NCBI RefSeq assembly: GCF_036884845.1
Contig: NZ_CP145732.1
Span: 2,356,001 to 2,420,000 of the forward strand
Length of the DNA: 64,000 bases
From: Pseudomonas sp. MAG733B
Lineage (GTDB): Bacteria > Pseudomonadota > Gammaproteobacteria > Pseudomonadales > Pseudomonadaceae
Direction of reading: 5' to 3'
Below the pieces are notes generated by a model, which saw only the letters and a list, made by a program, of their open reading frames with translations, made no database searches and was not told the DNA's origin. Below are positions 51,480-60,797 of this stretch, in pieces; position 1 is the first letter of the stretch, and every line of letters begins with the position of its first letter. Position numbers and translations under genes: made by a program.

Positions 51480-52208
51480 CTATCGCATAAACTTCTGCGG
51501 CCAGCCAATGATGTTCTTTGGCCGCGGTGTCGCATAAGTCCGCACTTTCGAGGTCGACAATCCCAGCCGCACCAACGACTCGGCAATGGTTACTGCCGCC
51601 GTCACACCATCAATCACCGGCACGCCGGTACGTTGGCGAATCTGCTCATCCAGCCCGGCCATGCCGCCGCAGCCCAGGCAGATCACTTCGGCTTTGTCCT
51701 GGGTCACCGCCAACTCGGCTTGATGCACGATGGCCGCCAATGCGCGTTGTGGTTCGTGTTCCAGTTCCAGTACCGCCAGACCGCTGGCTCGCACCGAAGC
51801 GCAGCGGTCCCAGAGCCCGGAGAGTTTCAGGCGATCTTCGATCAGCGGCACGGTGCGGTCGAGCGTGGTGACGACCGAATAGGCGTGACCGAGGAACATC
51901 GCGGTGCTCGCCGCAGCGTCGGTGATGTCCACCACGGGCACGTTGAGCAATTCCTGTAGACCTTCGCGGCCGTGTTCGCCATAGCCGGCCTGGATCACGG
52001 CATCGAAGGGTTGGTCGTAGGACATCACCCGATCCATGACAGCGATAGCGGCCAGATAGCTTTCGAAATTACCTTCGATGGAGTCGGCACCGAAGAAGGG
52101 CGTCAGGCCGACGATTTCCGTTCCGGGTGCGGCCACGGCCTGGGCCGAGCGGGCGATGGCCTGGGTGATGGATTCGGTGGTGTTGACGTTGACCACGAGA
52201 ATTCGCAT
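51480..52208 (-). CDS. Hydantoin/allantoin racemase (Asp/Glu racemase superfamily)
   Basis: This 242-residue protein carries the paired-cysteine racemase architecture. The second catalytic Cys is clear in VICLGCGGMAG, but the position equivalent to the first (in the YGEHGREG region near residue 77) shows Gly rather than Cys, so activity may be altered. The N-terminus RILVVNVNTTESIT is typical of HyuE-like racemases. It is transcribed after an NCS1 transporter gene with a gap of about 56 bases. Together they suggest uptake and interconversion of a hydantoin- or allantoin-type compound. Confidence 0.8.
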   Translation of the reverse strand: MRILVVNVNTTESITQAIARSAQAVAAPGTEIVGLTPFFGADSIEGNFESYLAAIAVMDRVMSYDQPFDAVIQAGYGEHGREGLQELLNVPVVDITDAAASTAMFLGHAYSVVTTLDRTVPLIEDRLKLSGLWDRCASVRASGLAVLELEHEPQRALAAIVHQAELAVTQDKAEVICLGCGGMAGLDEQIRQRTGVPVIDGVTAAVTIAESLVRLGLSTSKVRTYATPRPKNIIGWPQKFMR

Positions 52209-52264
52209 GGGAAGTCCTTATAGCGGGTGGTTCTGCGGCCCGACGCTGCCGGGCCGCGATGGAG

Positions 52265-53803
52265 TTAATGGCTGACGTTGTCGACCGCGATGGCTTCGCC
52301 GCTGACGTCGGCGTAGTGCGGTTGGCGTTTGGCGATGATCAGGTAGAGCAAGCCGGCAATCGCGGCGCCAATCAGCCAGGAGAACGGCGACACCAAGTGG
52401 AAACCCGGTACCAGCGCCAGGACGATGGCGATCAGGGCTGCGGGAATGAACGCCGCCACGGCGCGCAAATTGACTCCGCGGCTGTAGTAATAAGCGCCGT
52501 TCGGGTCTTCGCTGTACAACTGCGGCACGTTGACCTGACCTTTTCGTACAAGCCAGTAGTCGACCATGATCACGCCATACAACGGGCCGAGCAGCGCGCC
52601 GAGACCTGACAGGAAGTACACGATCACCAACGGGCTGTTGTAGAGGTTCCACGGCAGGATCAGCACGGCGATGGTCGCGCTGATCAGCCCGGCGCGGCGG
52701 AAGGTCAGGTATTTCGGCGCCAAGTTGCTGAGCACAAACGCCGGGGCAACGAAGTTCGCCATGATGTTCACCGCCACGGTGACGATCAGGAACGCCAGGC
52801 AACCGAGGACCAGGAAGAATGTGTTGGGAATCGAGGCGATGATTTCGGTCGGGCTTTCGATGATCCGGCCATTGATCTGAAATTGCGCGCCACACAGCAG
52901 GACGGTGATGGCGGCGAACACCAGAATGTTGACCGGCAGGCCCCAGAAGTTTCCGACCTTGATGGTCTTGCGGCACGGCGAAGAACGGGCGAAGTCGCAG
53001 AAGTTGAGGATCAGCGTGCCGTAGATCGCCAGCCACAGCGCGCCACCGGCAAAGATGTTGCGCCACATCTCGCCCCCGGTCAGTGGTTCACGGATCGACC
53101 AGGCGATGGTTGCGTTGGCCTGAAAGTACATCCAGGCGGCGAGGGCGGCGACGGTCAGCAAAATCACCGGCCCGGCAAACGCCTCATAACGTCGCACCAT
53201 CTCCATGCCGTAGGCGAGGATTGCCAATTGCACGAACCAGATCGCCACGAAGCACACCCAGCCCAAGGTCGACAGACCGAGGATCGAGTCATGGTCGTAG
53301 TCGGCGAATCCGGGGTGGACGGCGGTCAACAACACGCGGAAGACCACTGACGCCAGGTACGTCTGAATGCCGAACCAGGCGATGGCGATCACGGCACGGA
53401 TCAACGCAGGAATCTGCGCGCCATGAATGCCGAAACTGATCCGGCTGATGACCGGAAACGGCACGCCGGTCTTTTGGCCCATGTAGCCGGACAGGTTCAT
53501 GAAGAAATACACCAGTGCTGCGCCGATCCCCAGAGACAGGAGAATCTGCCAGCCTCCAAGGCCCAAGGCATATAGCCCGATGGCGAACGAGTAGTTGGCG
53601 ATGTTGTGCACATCGTTGGTCCACAACGCGAAGATGCTGTAGCGGCCCCAGCGTCGGCCTTCGGCCTTGGTTGGCGCGAGGTCTTTATTGTGCAGGCGAG
53701 GGCTGAGCACGACAGATTCAAGTGTTGGATCAAAAGCGGTTTGGGTGGCGTGGGAGGAGGGTAGATCCAGCGCGATATTGTTGTTTGAGAGACTTGTACG
53801 CAT
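52265..53803 (-). CDS. NCS1-family nucleobase/hydantoin:cation symporter
   Basis: This 512-residue membrane protein has about twelve helices and belongs to the NCS1 family (cytosine, uracil, allantoin and hydantoin permeases). The start at 53803 has AGGAG nine bases upstream; an ATG 20 codons earlier lacks this. The region before the first helix contains ALWTNDVHNIANYSFAIGL, a family hallmark. The downstream racemase points to hydantoin or allantoin as cargo. Confidence 0.87.
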   Translation of the reverse strand: MRTSLSNNNIALDLPSSHATQTAFDPTLESVVLSPRLHNKDLAPTKAEGRRWGRYSIFALWTNDVHNIANYSFAIGLYALGLGGWQILLSLGIGAALVYFFMNLSGYMGQKTGVPFPVISRISFGIHGAQIPALIRAVIAIAWFGIQTYLASVVFRVLLTAVHPGFADYDHDSILGLSTLGWVCFVAIWFVQLAILAYGMEMVRRYEAFAGPVILLTVAALAAWMYFQANATIAWSIREPLTGGEMWRNIFAGGALWLAIYGTLILNFCDFARSSPCRKTIKVGNFWGLPVNILVFAAITVLLCGAQFQINGRIIESPTEIIASIPNTFFLVLGCLAFLIVTVAVNIMANFVAPAFVLSNLAPKYLTFRRAGLISATIAVLILPWNLYNSPLVIVYFLSGLGALLGPLYGVIMVDYWLVRKGQVNVPQLYSEDPNGAYYYSRGVNLRAVAAFIPAALIAIVLALVPGFHLVSPFSWLIGAAIAGLLYLIIAKRQPHYADVSGEAIAVDNVSH

Positions 53804-53956
53804 TCCGGCAGGCTCCTGATGCTCGACGCCGCGATGACTGTGCATGAGCGCTTGGCTCGACAAATCTTCGTCGCGGTGTAGCGAATATCATTGGTTACGG
53901 GGCATCTGCAGCCTGTACGGGATAGGGCGCTTCAGGCTTGCGGATCTAAAGTGTGT

Positions 53957-53989
53957 GTATGTTTTGTGGTTATTGTATACAAAACATGT
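53957..53989. promoter_or_regulatory. Inverted-repeat operator candidate upstream of the NCS1 operon
   Basis: The arms ATGTTTTG and CAAAACAT enclose TTGTATACAA-like symmetry. The sequence resembles GntR-type operator sites, though no regulator gene is adjacent. Confidence 0.4.
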
Positions 53990-54270
53990 ATGCACTTAAG
54001 CGAGTTCCATGCCAGTGGAGGGATCTATGAAAAGCGCTGCTCATTTCGTTTTGTTATGGCTTTTCGCCAAGTTGCTGAAAAATAGAAAATATAAATTGAC
54101 CGTTTGAACAGGTATTTATTTTTATCGAGCAGATTGGGCAAGCGCAGATGAATTGCGTCGGGAGGGGAATGTAACTTTTGGGGGCGCGGAAACAAAAAAG
54201 TGCACACATAAATGGCACCGATGGTGACATTCGTGTGTACACATTTGTTGGGCGCCTGATGCAGGCCAAT

Positions 54271-54357
54271 GTGGGAGCTAGCCTGCTAGCGATGGCGGTC
54301 GACCAGTCAGCGTTGTTGTGACTGACATATCGCCATCGCTAGCAGGCTAGCTCCCAC
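54271..54357. repeat. REP/BIME inverted repeat
   Basis: The arms GTGGGAGCTAGCCTGCTAGC and its complement, continued by GATGGCG, are near perfect. They lie just downstream of cysH. Confidence 0.87.
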
Positions 54358-54389
54358 CGGGGATTTCACAGGGCAGGAAGGTAAAAGTG

Positions 54390-55124
54390 TTACGCCTTGC
54401 TGATTATATTCCCCGCATGCAGCCCACATTCTTTCTGGGTGGCTTCTTCCCACCACCAACGGCCTTCGCGCTCGTGCTGGTTCGGCAGTACCGGGCGGGT
54501 GCACGGTTCGCAGCCGATGCTGATGAAACCGCGCTCATGCAGGCTGTTGTACGGCAGCTCCAGCATGCGGATGTAGCCCCAGATCTCTTCGCTGGTCATT
54601 TGCGCCAGCGGGTTGAACTTGTACAGGGTGCGTTCCGGGGTGGAGAACGCGGTGTCGATTTCCATCACCGCGACGGCGCTGCGGGTGCCAGGGCTCTGAT
54701 CGCGGCGCTGGCCGGTGGCCCATGCCTTTACGCCGGACAGCTTGCGGCGCAGCGGTTCAATCTTGCGGATGCCGCAGCATTCGCCATGGCCGTCCTTGTA
54801 GAAACTGAACAGGCCTTTTTCCTTCACGAACGGTTCGAGTTTGGTGTAGTCCGGCGACACCAGTTCGATGTCGATCTTGTAGTGCTCGCGCACCTGATCG
54901 ATGAAGCGGTAGGTCTCGGGATGCAAGCGGCCGGTGTCGAGGCTGAACACCTTGACGTTCTTGTTCAGCTTCCAGGCCATGTCCACCAGCACCACGTCCT
55001 CGGCGCCGCTGAAAGATATCCACAGGTCATCGCCGAACTCGGCAAACGCGAGCTTCAGGATGTCCTGGGCGGATTTGTTGGCATAGGTCGTGGCGAGTTC
55101 CACGACGTCGAACGTTGGGCTCAT
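54390..55124 (-). CDS. cysH: Adenylyl-sulfate/phosphoadenylyl-sulfate reductase
   Basis: This 244-residue enzyme reduces activated sulfate to sulfite in cysteine synthesis. The PP-loop nucleotide region is [16 protein letters not shown] near residue 35. Iron-sulfur ligands are present as the pair ECCGIRK near 125 and CEPCTRP near 207, marking the 4Fe-4S type that uses adenylyl sulfate. The redox-active Cys is in ECGLH at the C-terminus. It is divergent from thrH, as in other Pseudomonas. Confidence 0.94.
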   Translation of the reverse strand: MSPTFDVVELATTYANKSAQDILKLAFAEFGDDLWISFSGAEDVVLVDMAWKLNKNVKVFSLDTGRLHPETYRFIDQVREHYKIDIELVSPDYTKLEPFVKEKGLFSFYKDGHGECCGIRKIEPLRRKLSGVKAWATGQRRDQSPGTRSAVAVMEIDTAFSTPERTLYKFNPLAQMTSEEIWGYIRMLELPYNSLHERGFISIGCEPCTRPVLPNQHEREGRWWWEEATQKECGLHAGNIISKA

Positions 55125-55287
55125 CAGGGCGGCTTCCTACAGGTCGGTGGCGCTGGGCGCTCTATATGGGGCCGATGGTAACAAAAAGCAGTGCTGCTCG
55201 GGGCGTCCTCTGCGTTGCGCGGTGGGGGAGGAGTCGCTAGAGTTCGGCCTCGCTCGACTCAATAAACAATACAAATGGGAGTGTCTT

Positions 55288-55905
55288 GTGGAAATTGCCT
55301 GTCTGGATCTTGAAGGTGTGCTGGTCCCGGAAATCTGGATCGCCTTTGCCGAAAAAACCGGGATCGAATCCCTCAGGGCCACCACCCGGGACATTCCCGA
55401 CTACGACGTGCTGATGAAGCAGCGCCTGCGGATTCTCGACGAACACGGCCTGAAACTCGCCGACATCCAGGAAGTGATCGCCACCCTCAAGCCGCTGGAC
55501 GGCGCGGTCGAGTTCGTCAACTGGCTGCGCGAGCGCTTCCAGGTGGTGATTCTGTCGGACACGTTCTACGAGTTTTCCCAGCCGTTGATGCGTCAATTGG
55601 GCTTCCCGACCTTGCTCTGCCATCGTCTGATTACCGACGACACCGGGCGGGTGACCAGCTATCAGTTGCGTCAGAAAGATCCCAAGCGGCAGTCGGTTCT
55701 GGCGTTCAAGAGTCTCTATTACCGGGTGATCGCGGCGGGCGATTCCTACAACGACACCACGATGCTGGGCGAGGCGGATGCCGGGATTCTGTTCCATGCG
55801 CCGGATAACGTGATTGCCGAGTTCCCGCAGTTCCCGGCGGTGCATACGTTTGAGGAGTTGAAGCAGGAGTTCATCAAGGCGTCGAATCGGACCTTGAGTC
55901 TGTAA
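55288..55905 (+). CDS. thrH: Phosphoserine phosphatase / homoserine phosphotransferase ThrH
   Basis: This 205-residue HAD-family enzyme has motif I in ACLDLEGVLVPEIW (DxEG, the ThrH variant of DxDG), motif II in VILSDTFYEF, and motif IV in AAGDSYNDTTML. In Pseudomonas aeruginosa the homologue shows phosphoserine phosphatase activity and can phosphorylate homoserine. The start is GTG at 55288 with GGGAG upstream; the frame remains open earlier, but this gives the known N-terminus. Confidence 0.93.
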   Translation: MEIACLDLEGVLVPEIWIAFAEKTGIESLRATTRDIPDYDVLMKQRLRILDEHGLKLADIQEVIATLKPLDGAVEFVNWLRERFQVVILSDTFYEFSQPLMRQLGFPTLLCHRLITDDTGRVTSYQLRQKDPKRQSVLAFKSLYYRVIAAGDSYNDTTMLGEADAGILFHAPDNVIAEFPQFPAVHTFEELKQEFIKASNRTLSL

Positions 55906-55921
55906 TCGTTTTTGAGGACGC

Positions 55922-56014
55922 CATCGCGGGCAAGCCTTGCTCCTACAGGTTTTGTGTCGTACGCCGCCATTCGGAACGACTCAAAACCTGTAGGAGCAAG
56001 GCTTGCCCGCGATG
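55922..56014. repeat. REP/BIME inverted repeat
   Basis: The arms CATCGCGGGCAAGCCTTGCT and its complement extend through CCTACAGGTTTTG. They lie between the convergent thrH and pabB. Confidence 0.87.
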
Positions 56015-56017
56015 CTT

Positions 56018-57355
56018 TTAAAGGTTTTGCAGGGTATCGAGCAACACCTTCACCTTGGTGATCGATTCCTGATATTCAGCCTGCCACTCGGAATCGGCGA
56101 CAATCCCGCCACCGCCCCAGCAACACACCTGCCCATCCTTGACCAGCAAACTGCGAATGGCGATGGAGCTGTCCATCTCGCCGCGCACGTCCAGGTACAG
56201 CAACGAGCCGCAATACAACCCGCGTCGCGTCGGTTCCAGTTCGTCGATGATCTGCATCGCCCGAATCTTCGGCGCGCCGGTGATCGAACCGCCCGGGAAG
56301 CTGCCGGCAATCAGGTCCAGCGCATCGCGATCATCCGCCAGCTCACCGGTCACGCTGCTCACAAGGTGATGCACGTTCGGGTAACTTTCCAGGCTGAACA
56401 ATTCCGGGACCGATACCGAACCGGTGCGGCAAGTGCGGCCGAGGTCGTTGCGCAGCAAGTCGACGATCATCAGGTTTTCCGCGCGGTCCTTGGGGCTGGC
56501 CAGCAGTTCGGCGGCGTTTGCTGCGTCTTCGGCAGGCGACAGACCGCGCGGGCGTGTGCCTTTGATCGGGCGGGTTTCCACATGGCGCTCGCTGACTTTG
56601 ACGAATCGCTCCGGCGACAGGCTCAAAACAGCGCCGCCATCGGGCAGGCTCTGAAAACCGGAAAACGGTGTCGGGCACGCCAACCGTAGTGCGCAGTACG
56701 CGGTCCAAGGATCACCTTGGCACGGTGCGCGAAAACGCTGGGCGAAATTGACCTGATAGCAATCGCCAGCCTGGATGTACTGCTGGATGCGTTCGATGGC
56801 CTGGCGATATTGCTCAGCGCTCAGGTCGGCGTTCATCGGCGCTTGCAATTTGAACGTCGCGGCCGTTTCAGCAACAGGCTGACTGAACAGCTGAATCAGG
56901 CGCTGACGTTCGCTGTCGACCAGCGTCGGGTGAAACACCAGTTGGCTGGTGGCCTGTTGGTGATCGCTGATCAGCGCCCAGGCGTACAAGCCGAAACGTG
57001 CATCCGGCAATTGCAGATCGTCCTGCGCCTGGCTTGGCAGATTCTCCAGGTGCCGACCGAAGTCGTAGCTCAGATAACCGATCAAACCGCCGGCGAACGG
57101 CAGGTCATGGGCGACCGTTGCTTCACCCAGTTCTGTCAGCCTGTCGCGCAGGCGTTGCAGGAAATCGCCGCCACTTTCGTCAGGCGATACCGTCAGTTGT
57201 TCCAGCGGCCAGGCGCTGAGCAAGTCAAACCGGCCACGCTCGGCGCTGGGGCGACCACTGTCGAGCAGCACGGCGCCGGGGGCATGACGAATGGCCGCGA
57301 AGTACTCGGCGGGGTTGGCGCGATAGGGTAGCGGATGTACGGAACAGGTCAGCAT
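56018..57355 (-). CDS. pabB: Aminodeoxychorismate synthase component I
   Basis: This 445-residue chorismate-binding enzyme makes 4-amino-4-deoxychorismate with ammonia from PabA, on the route to folate. The signature segments IKGTRPRG, ENLMIVDLLRNDLGR, and FPGGSITGAPK are all present in the C-terminal half. Length and context (next to thrH and cysH) match Pseudomonas pabB. Anthranilate synthase TrpE is the related alternative but is usually longer. Confidence 0.93.
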   Translation of the reverse strand: MLTCSVHPLPYRANPAEYFAAIRHAPGAVLLDSGRPSAERGRFDLLSAWPLEQLTVSPDESGGDFLQRLRDRLTELGEATVAHDLPFAGGLIGYLSYDFGRHLENLPSQAQDDLQLPDARFGLYAWALISDHQQATSQLVFHPTLVDSERQRLIQLFSQPVAETAATFKLQAPMNADLSAEQYRQAIERIQQYIQAGDCYQVNFAQRFRAPCQGDPWTAYCALRLACPTPFSGFQSLPDGGAVLSLSPERFVKVSERHVETRPIKGTRPRGLSPAEDAANAAELLASPKDRAENLMIVDLLRNDLGRTCRTGSVSVPELFSLESYPNVHHLVSSVTGELADDRDALDLIAGSFPGGSITGAPKIRAMQIIDELEPTRRGLYCGSLLYLDVRGEMDSSIAIRSLLVKDGQVCCWGGGGIVADSEWQAEYQESITKVKVLLDTLQNL

Positions 57356-57435
57356 GGGCGGGGTAGATCAGCCATCGAGGCGGGGTGGCGATTGTAGTCC
57401 CCTCGGGGAATTGCTCCTAGAGGGGATGTGTGGGA

Positions 57436-58425
57436 TCAACCCTCGACCGGCGGAATATGCCCAAACATTTCCTGCACAAACGCCACGCGTTCTTCGACGG
57501 TTTCAGTCACGCCGCGCGCCTTCAGTTCTTCCAGCCGCGCTTCGACGGCATGGGTGCGCAGCGTCAGGCCGCAGTCGTTGGCAATCTGAATATTCAAGCC
57601 GGGACGGGCGTTGAGTTCCAGAATCAGCGGGCCTTTTTCCTGGTCCAGCACCATATCAACACCGATGTAACCCAACCCGCACAGCTCATAGCAACCGGCG
57701 GCGAGTTTCATGAAACCGTCCCAGTAGGGCAGTTGCACGCCGTCCACCGCGTTGGTGGTGTCCGGGTGCTTGGTGATGATGTTGTTCAACCAGGTGCCGC
57801 GCAGCGTCAGGCCGGTGGCGAGGTCGACGCCGACGCCGATGGCGCCCTGGTGCAGATTCGCCTTGCCACCGGACTGCCGGGTCGGCAGGCGCAGCATGGC
57901 CATCACCGGGTAGCCCATCAGCACGATGATGCGGATGTCCGGCACACCTTCATAGCTGATGCTCTTGAAGATCTGGTCCGGTATCACTCGGTATTCGATC
58001 AGCGCCCGGTCGCGGTGCCCGCCGAGGGAGTACAGGCCGGTGAGAATGCTGGAAATATGGTGCTCGATTTCTTCATGGGGGATGATCTTGCCGGACACCG
58101 TGCGGTAGCGACCTTCGAAGCGGTCGGCGACGACAATGATGCCGTCACCGCCGGCGCCCTGTGCCGGCTTGATCACGAAATCGTTGCGCCCGCCGATGAT
58201 CTCGCCGAGCTTGTCGATTTCCTTCTCCGTGGAAATCACTCCATACAGTTCCGGCACATGGATGCCGGCGGCGATCGCACGTTCCTTGGTGATGATCTTG
58301 TCATCGACAATCGGGTACAGGCTGCGCTTGTTGTACTTGAGCACGTAGTCTGCGTTACGCCGATTGATGCCCATGATGCCCCGGGCTTCCAGGGCCTTCC
58401 AGGTCTTCCAGAAGCCGAACATCAA
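57436..58425 (-). CDS. Alpha-L-glutamate ligase-like (RimK-type ATP-grasp) protein
   Basis: This 329-residue ATP-grasp protein is expected to form amide bonds with amino acids, by analogy with RimK. A phosphate-binding segment, KPAQGAGGDGIIVV, lies near residues 97-110, and the metal-binding motif LILELNARPGLN is near 270. It overlaps the upstream inactive-transglutaminase gene by four bases, and the aspartic protease gene lies before that. The three form a conserved operon, probably modifying or trimming a peptide; its substrate is unknown to me. Confidence 0.88.
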   Translation of the reverse strand: MMFGFWKTWKALEARGIMGINRRNADYVLKYNKRSLYPIVDDKIITKERAIAAGIHVPELYGVISTEKEIDKLGEIIGGRNDFVIKPAQGAGGDGIIVVADRFEGRYRTVSGKIIPHEEIEHHISSILTGLYSLGGHRDRALIEYRVIPDQIFKSISYEGVPDIRIIVLMGYPVMAMLRLPTRQSGGKANLHQGAIGVGVDLATGLTLRGTWLNNIITKHPDTTNAVDGVQLPYWDGFMKLAAGCYELCGLGYIGVDMVLDQEKGPLILELNARPGLNIQIANDCGLTLRTHAVEARLEELKARGVTETVEERVAFVQEMFGHIPPVEG

Positions 58426-59957
58426 GCGTCAGCCTTTTTCAGGAAGGCCTTGAAACGCACCAGTTCGGTCAGGCGGTAGCCACGGTAGCGACCCATCGCC
58501 AGCATGAAGCCCACCAGAATCAGCAGGATCGCCGGGAAGGTGAACACGAAGTACACCAGTTCCGGCACGCTCATGATCAGGTGCGCCAGGGACGCGGCGA
58601 ACAGCGTGCCGATCGCCACTTTCATGGCGTGGCTGGCACCGCGTTCTTCCCAGGTGATCGACAGGCGTTCGATGGTCATGGTCAGGATCACCATCGGGAA
58701 CAGTGCCACCGACAAACCGCGCTCCAGGCCGAGCTTGTGGCTGAACAGACTGATCGCCGCGATCAACACCACCACGAACGTCAGCACCACCGACAGTCTC
58801 GGCAGCATTTGCAGTTTCAGGTGTTCAAGGTAGGAACGCAGCGACAGCCCTAGCGCGGTGATGATCGTGAACAGGACGATGCCGAAGCCGAGCTGGGTTT
58901 CGCGGAAGGCCAGGGCGATCAGCACCGGGGTAAAGGTGCCGAGGGTCTGCAGACCGATCAGGTTGCGCAGTATCAGGATCACCAGCACGCCGATCGGGAT
59001 CATCACCATGATCATGAAGGTTTGCTGGGTTTGCAGCGGCAAGCCGTACAGCGAGTATTCGAGGAAATTGGCGTCGGTGTTTTCGTCGGTCAGCTTGGCC
59101 AGGCGAATGGCGTTCATTTCGCTGTTGTTCATGCTGAAAGTGACAGTGGCTTTCTTGCCGCCATCGACGGTGATCAGGTTTTCGTCGCCGGTCCACCACA
59201 GCAGGCGGTCGGTCGGCAGGCCTTGTTCACCGTTTTCCGGATTGAAGTACAGCCAGTCGGTACCATTGAAGCTGCGCAGCCAGAGTTCCGGGGTCTGCGG
59301 TTGGTCGGCCACCAGACGGATGGTGTGGACCTTTTCCACCGGCACGTGGGCGATGGACAGCAGCAGTTCGACGATTTTCGCCTTGTGCGCCGGCGTCGGG
59401 TCGCCGGCCAGGAGCATCTTGGCGTTGTCGTCGTTGCTGTTGTTGACCCGCTTGATCGCTTCGCTGATGAAGGTCTCGACGTCGGCCGAATGCTGGCGGA
59501 TCGGCGCGAGCAGCGCTTCGGCGGCGAGTTTCTCCGGGCCTTCCACGGCAATGCTGTCGCGGAAGGTCGGGCCTTTGATCTTGGCTTTTTCAGCGGTGTA
59601 GCGCTTGGTCAGCACCAGGCGGTAATAAAGCGTCTGGTTGCCCTTGGCCCGACGTGCCGACCAGGTGACCTTGCGGTTACCGTCGACCCGGTTCACGGCC
59701 ACGCCGTAGTTATTGGAGATGAAGCTCTCGTTGAGGCTCACATAGTCGCGGCTCAGCGGCGGCACGAACATCTGGATCTTGACCGGATCCTTGGCACTGG
59801 CGACGAACTCGACCTTGGCGTCGATGTTCCACAAGTCGTCGGTGGCGTCCTCGGTCACTGGAATGCCCAGCACGAAGATCTGATAGGCCGTAACTGAAAT
59901 GCCCAGCACCACCAGGATGGCGATCAGCATTTTCAGATGAAGGGTAAGAGAGCGCAT
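58422..59957 (-). CDS. Inactive transglutaminase fused to seven transmembrane helices
   Basis: The protein has 511 residues. One N-terminal helix (KMLIAILVVLGISVTAYQIFV) is followed by a periplasmic domain (about 30-250) that in this family is a transglutaminase fold lacking the catalytic residues. About seven C-terminal helices follow (from MIMVMIPIGVLVILIL onward). It is likely a membrane receptor or scaffold for the neighbouring ligase and protease. It starts six bases after the protease gene stop codon. Confidence 0.88.
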   Translation of the reverse strand: MRSLTLHLKMLIAILVVLGISVTAYQIFVLGIPVTEDATDDLWNIDAKVEFVASAKDPVKIQMFVPPLSRDYVSLNESFISNNYGVAVNRVDGNRKVTWSARRAKGNQTLYYRLVLTKRYTAEKAKIKGPTFRDSIAVEGPEKLAAEALLAPIRQHSADVETFISEAIKRVNNSNDDNAKMLLAGDPTPAHKAKIVELLLSIAHVPVEKVHTIRLVADQPQTPELWLRSFNGTDWLYFNPENGEQGLPTDRLLWWTGDENLITVDGGKKATVTFSMNNSEMNAIRLAKLTDENTDANFLEYSLYGLPLQTQQTFMIMVMIPIGVLVILILRNLIGLQTLGTFTPVLIALAFRETQLGFGIVLFTIITALGLSLRSYLEHLKLQMLPRLSVVLTFVVVLIAAISLFSHKLGLERGLSVALFPMVILTMTIERLSITWEERGASHAMKVAIGTLFAASLAHLIMSVPELVYFVFTFPAILLILVGFMLAMGRYRGYRLTELVRFKAFLKKADA

Positions 59958-59962
59958 TGGAA

Positions 59963-60499
59963 TTACTCTGCGGTATGAGCGTCGGTAGCGCAGGCGGGTT
60001 TGCCGGCAGCGTATTTAAGACTGGGGTCGACCAGCGCATCGAAGCGTTTAAGCGCTTCGGAGCCAATCAAGAGCGGGTATTGGAAGGCACTTCGGTCAGT
60101 AAGGTTCACTTCGATGCTGCGTAAAGCCGAGCCCATGCAGATATCCAGCTCGATCACCGGACGGGCGGTGTACTTCTTGCCTTCTTCCGGATCGTAGTCG
60201 CCGGCCCGGCGTTTGATCTTGCTGACGCGGGCCAACGGGCGTTCGATCGGATGCGAATGGGCGGCGTCGATGGCCAGATAGAAACGCACCCAGGATTCGC
60301 CATTGCGTTTGAAACGCTTGATGTCGCGGGCGCTCAGGGAAGCGGTTTTCGCCCCGGTATCGAGTTTGGCGGCCACCTCCAGGTCGATGCCGCCCAGCGA
60401 CGCGTACTCGTTGAGGCCATACACAGTCTTTTCCCCCGCCATCGCTGCGCCAGGCAAGAAAAGAAAATAAAGGAATGCGGGGAAGGGCTTGAGTCTCAT
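59963..60499 (-). CDS. Retropepsin-like aspartic protease (RimB/'ATP-dependent zinc protease' family)
   Basis: The protein has 178 residues from the ATG at 60499, with a signal-type hydrophobic N-terminus (FPAFLYFLFLPGAAMA), so it is probably periplasmic. The catalytic-type motif is KLDTGAKTASLSA near residue 45, and a later LIGSEAL segment corresponds to the second conserved region. The family name 'zinc protease' is historical; the fold is retropepsin-like. It is the first gene of the three-gene operon with the 7-helix transglutaminase and RimK-like ligase. Confidence 0.83.
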   Translation of the reverse strand: MRLKPFPAFLYFLFLPGAAMAGEKTVYGLNEYASLGGIDLEVAAKLDTGAKTASLSARDIKRFKRNGESWVRFYLAIDAAHSHPIERPLARVSKIKRRAGDYDPEEGKKYTARPVIELDICMGSALRSIEVNLTDRSAFQYPLLIGSEALKRFDALVDPSLKYAAGKPACATDAHTAE

Positions 60500-60797
60500 A
60501 AATCCTGGTGCGCAGCGGTCCGTACTTTGATTCAAGACCCTGGCATCGCTGCGCAAGCTCCTCGTATGCCTATCAGCTATTTATGACAGACAGTGCAGAT
60601 GTGACAAACAAATGCGGGCGGCATTCTAGCACGGTGGGTTTGTGGCGCCAGCGCTGGCGGGTGGCTATAAACAGACGGACTGCTTCGTTATGGTGCGGTC
60701 GGTTATTAGCCGATTGTCAACAATATCCAATTATCCTTTGACTAAGGCGGGCGTATTCGCTAGTTTTTGCGGCATTGGCTTTCAAGGTGTCGACAAT

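Larger units (their letters stand above)
53804..54389. other. Long intergenic region, AT-rich, with operator-like repeats
   Basis: No credible gene is seen. Close to the transporter gene it has ATGTTTTG (53959-53966) and its complement CAAAACAT, with the palindrome TTGTATACAA between them: a likely operator for the transporter operon. Around 54030-54180 the DNA is unusually AT-rich. A second inverted repeat (GTGCACACA, then TGTGTACAC) spans about 54199-54241. A REP pair then occupies 54271-54357. Confidence 0.45.

Noticed and set aside
54002..54210. Small AT-rich frames in the cysH/NCS1 gap
   Set aside because: They have no ribosome binding site or recognisable protein features, and composition alone explains the open frames.
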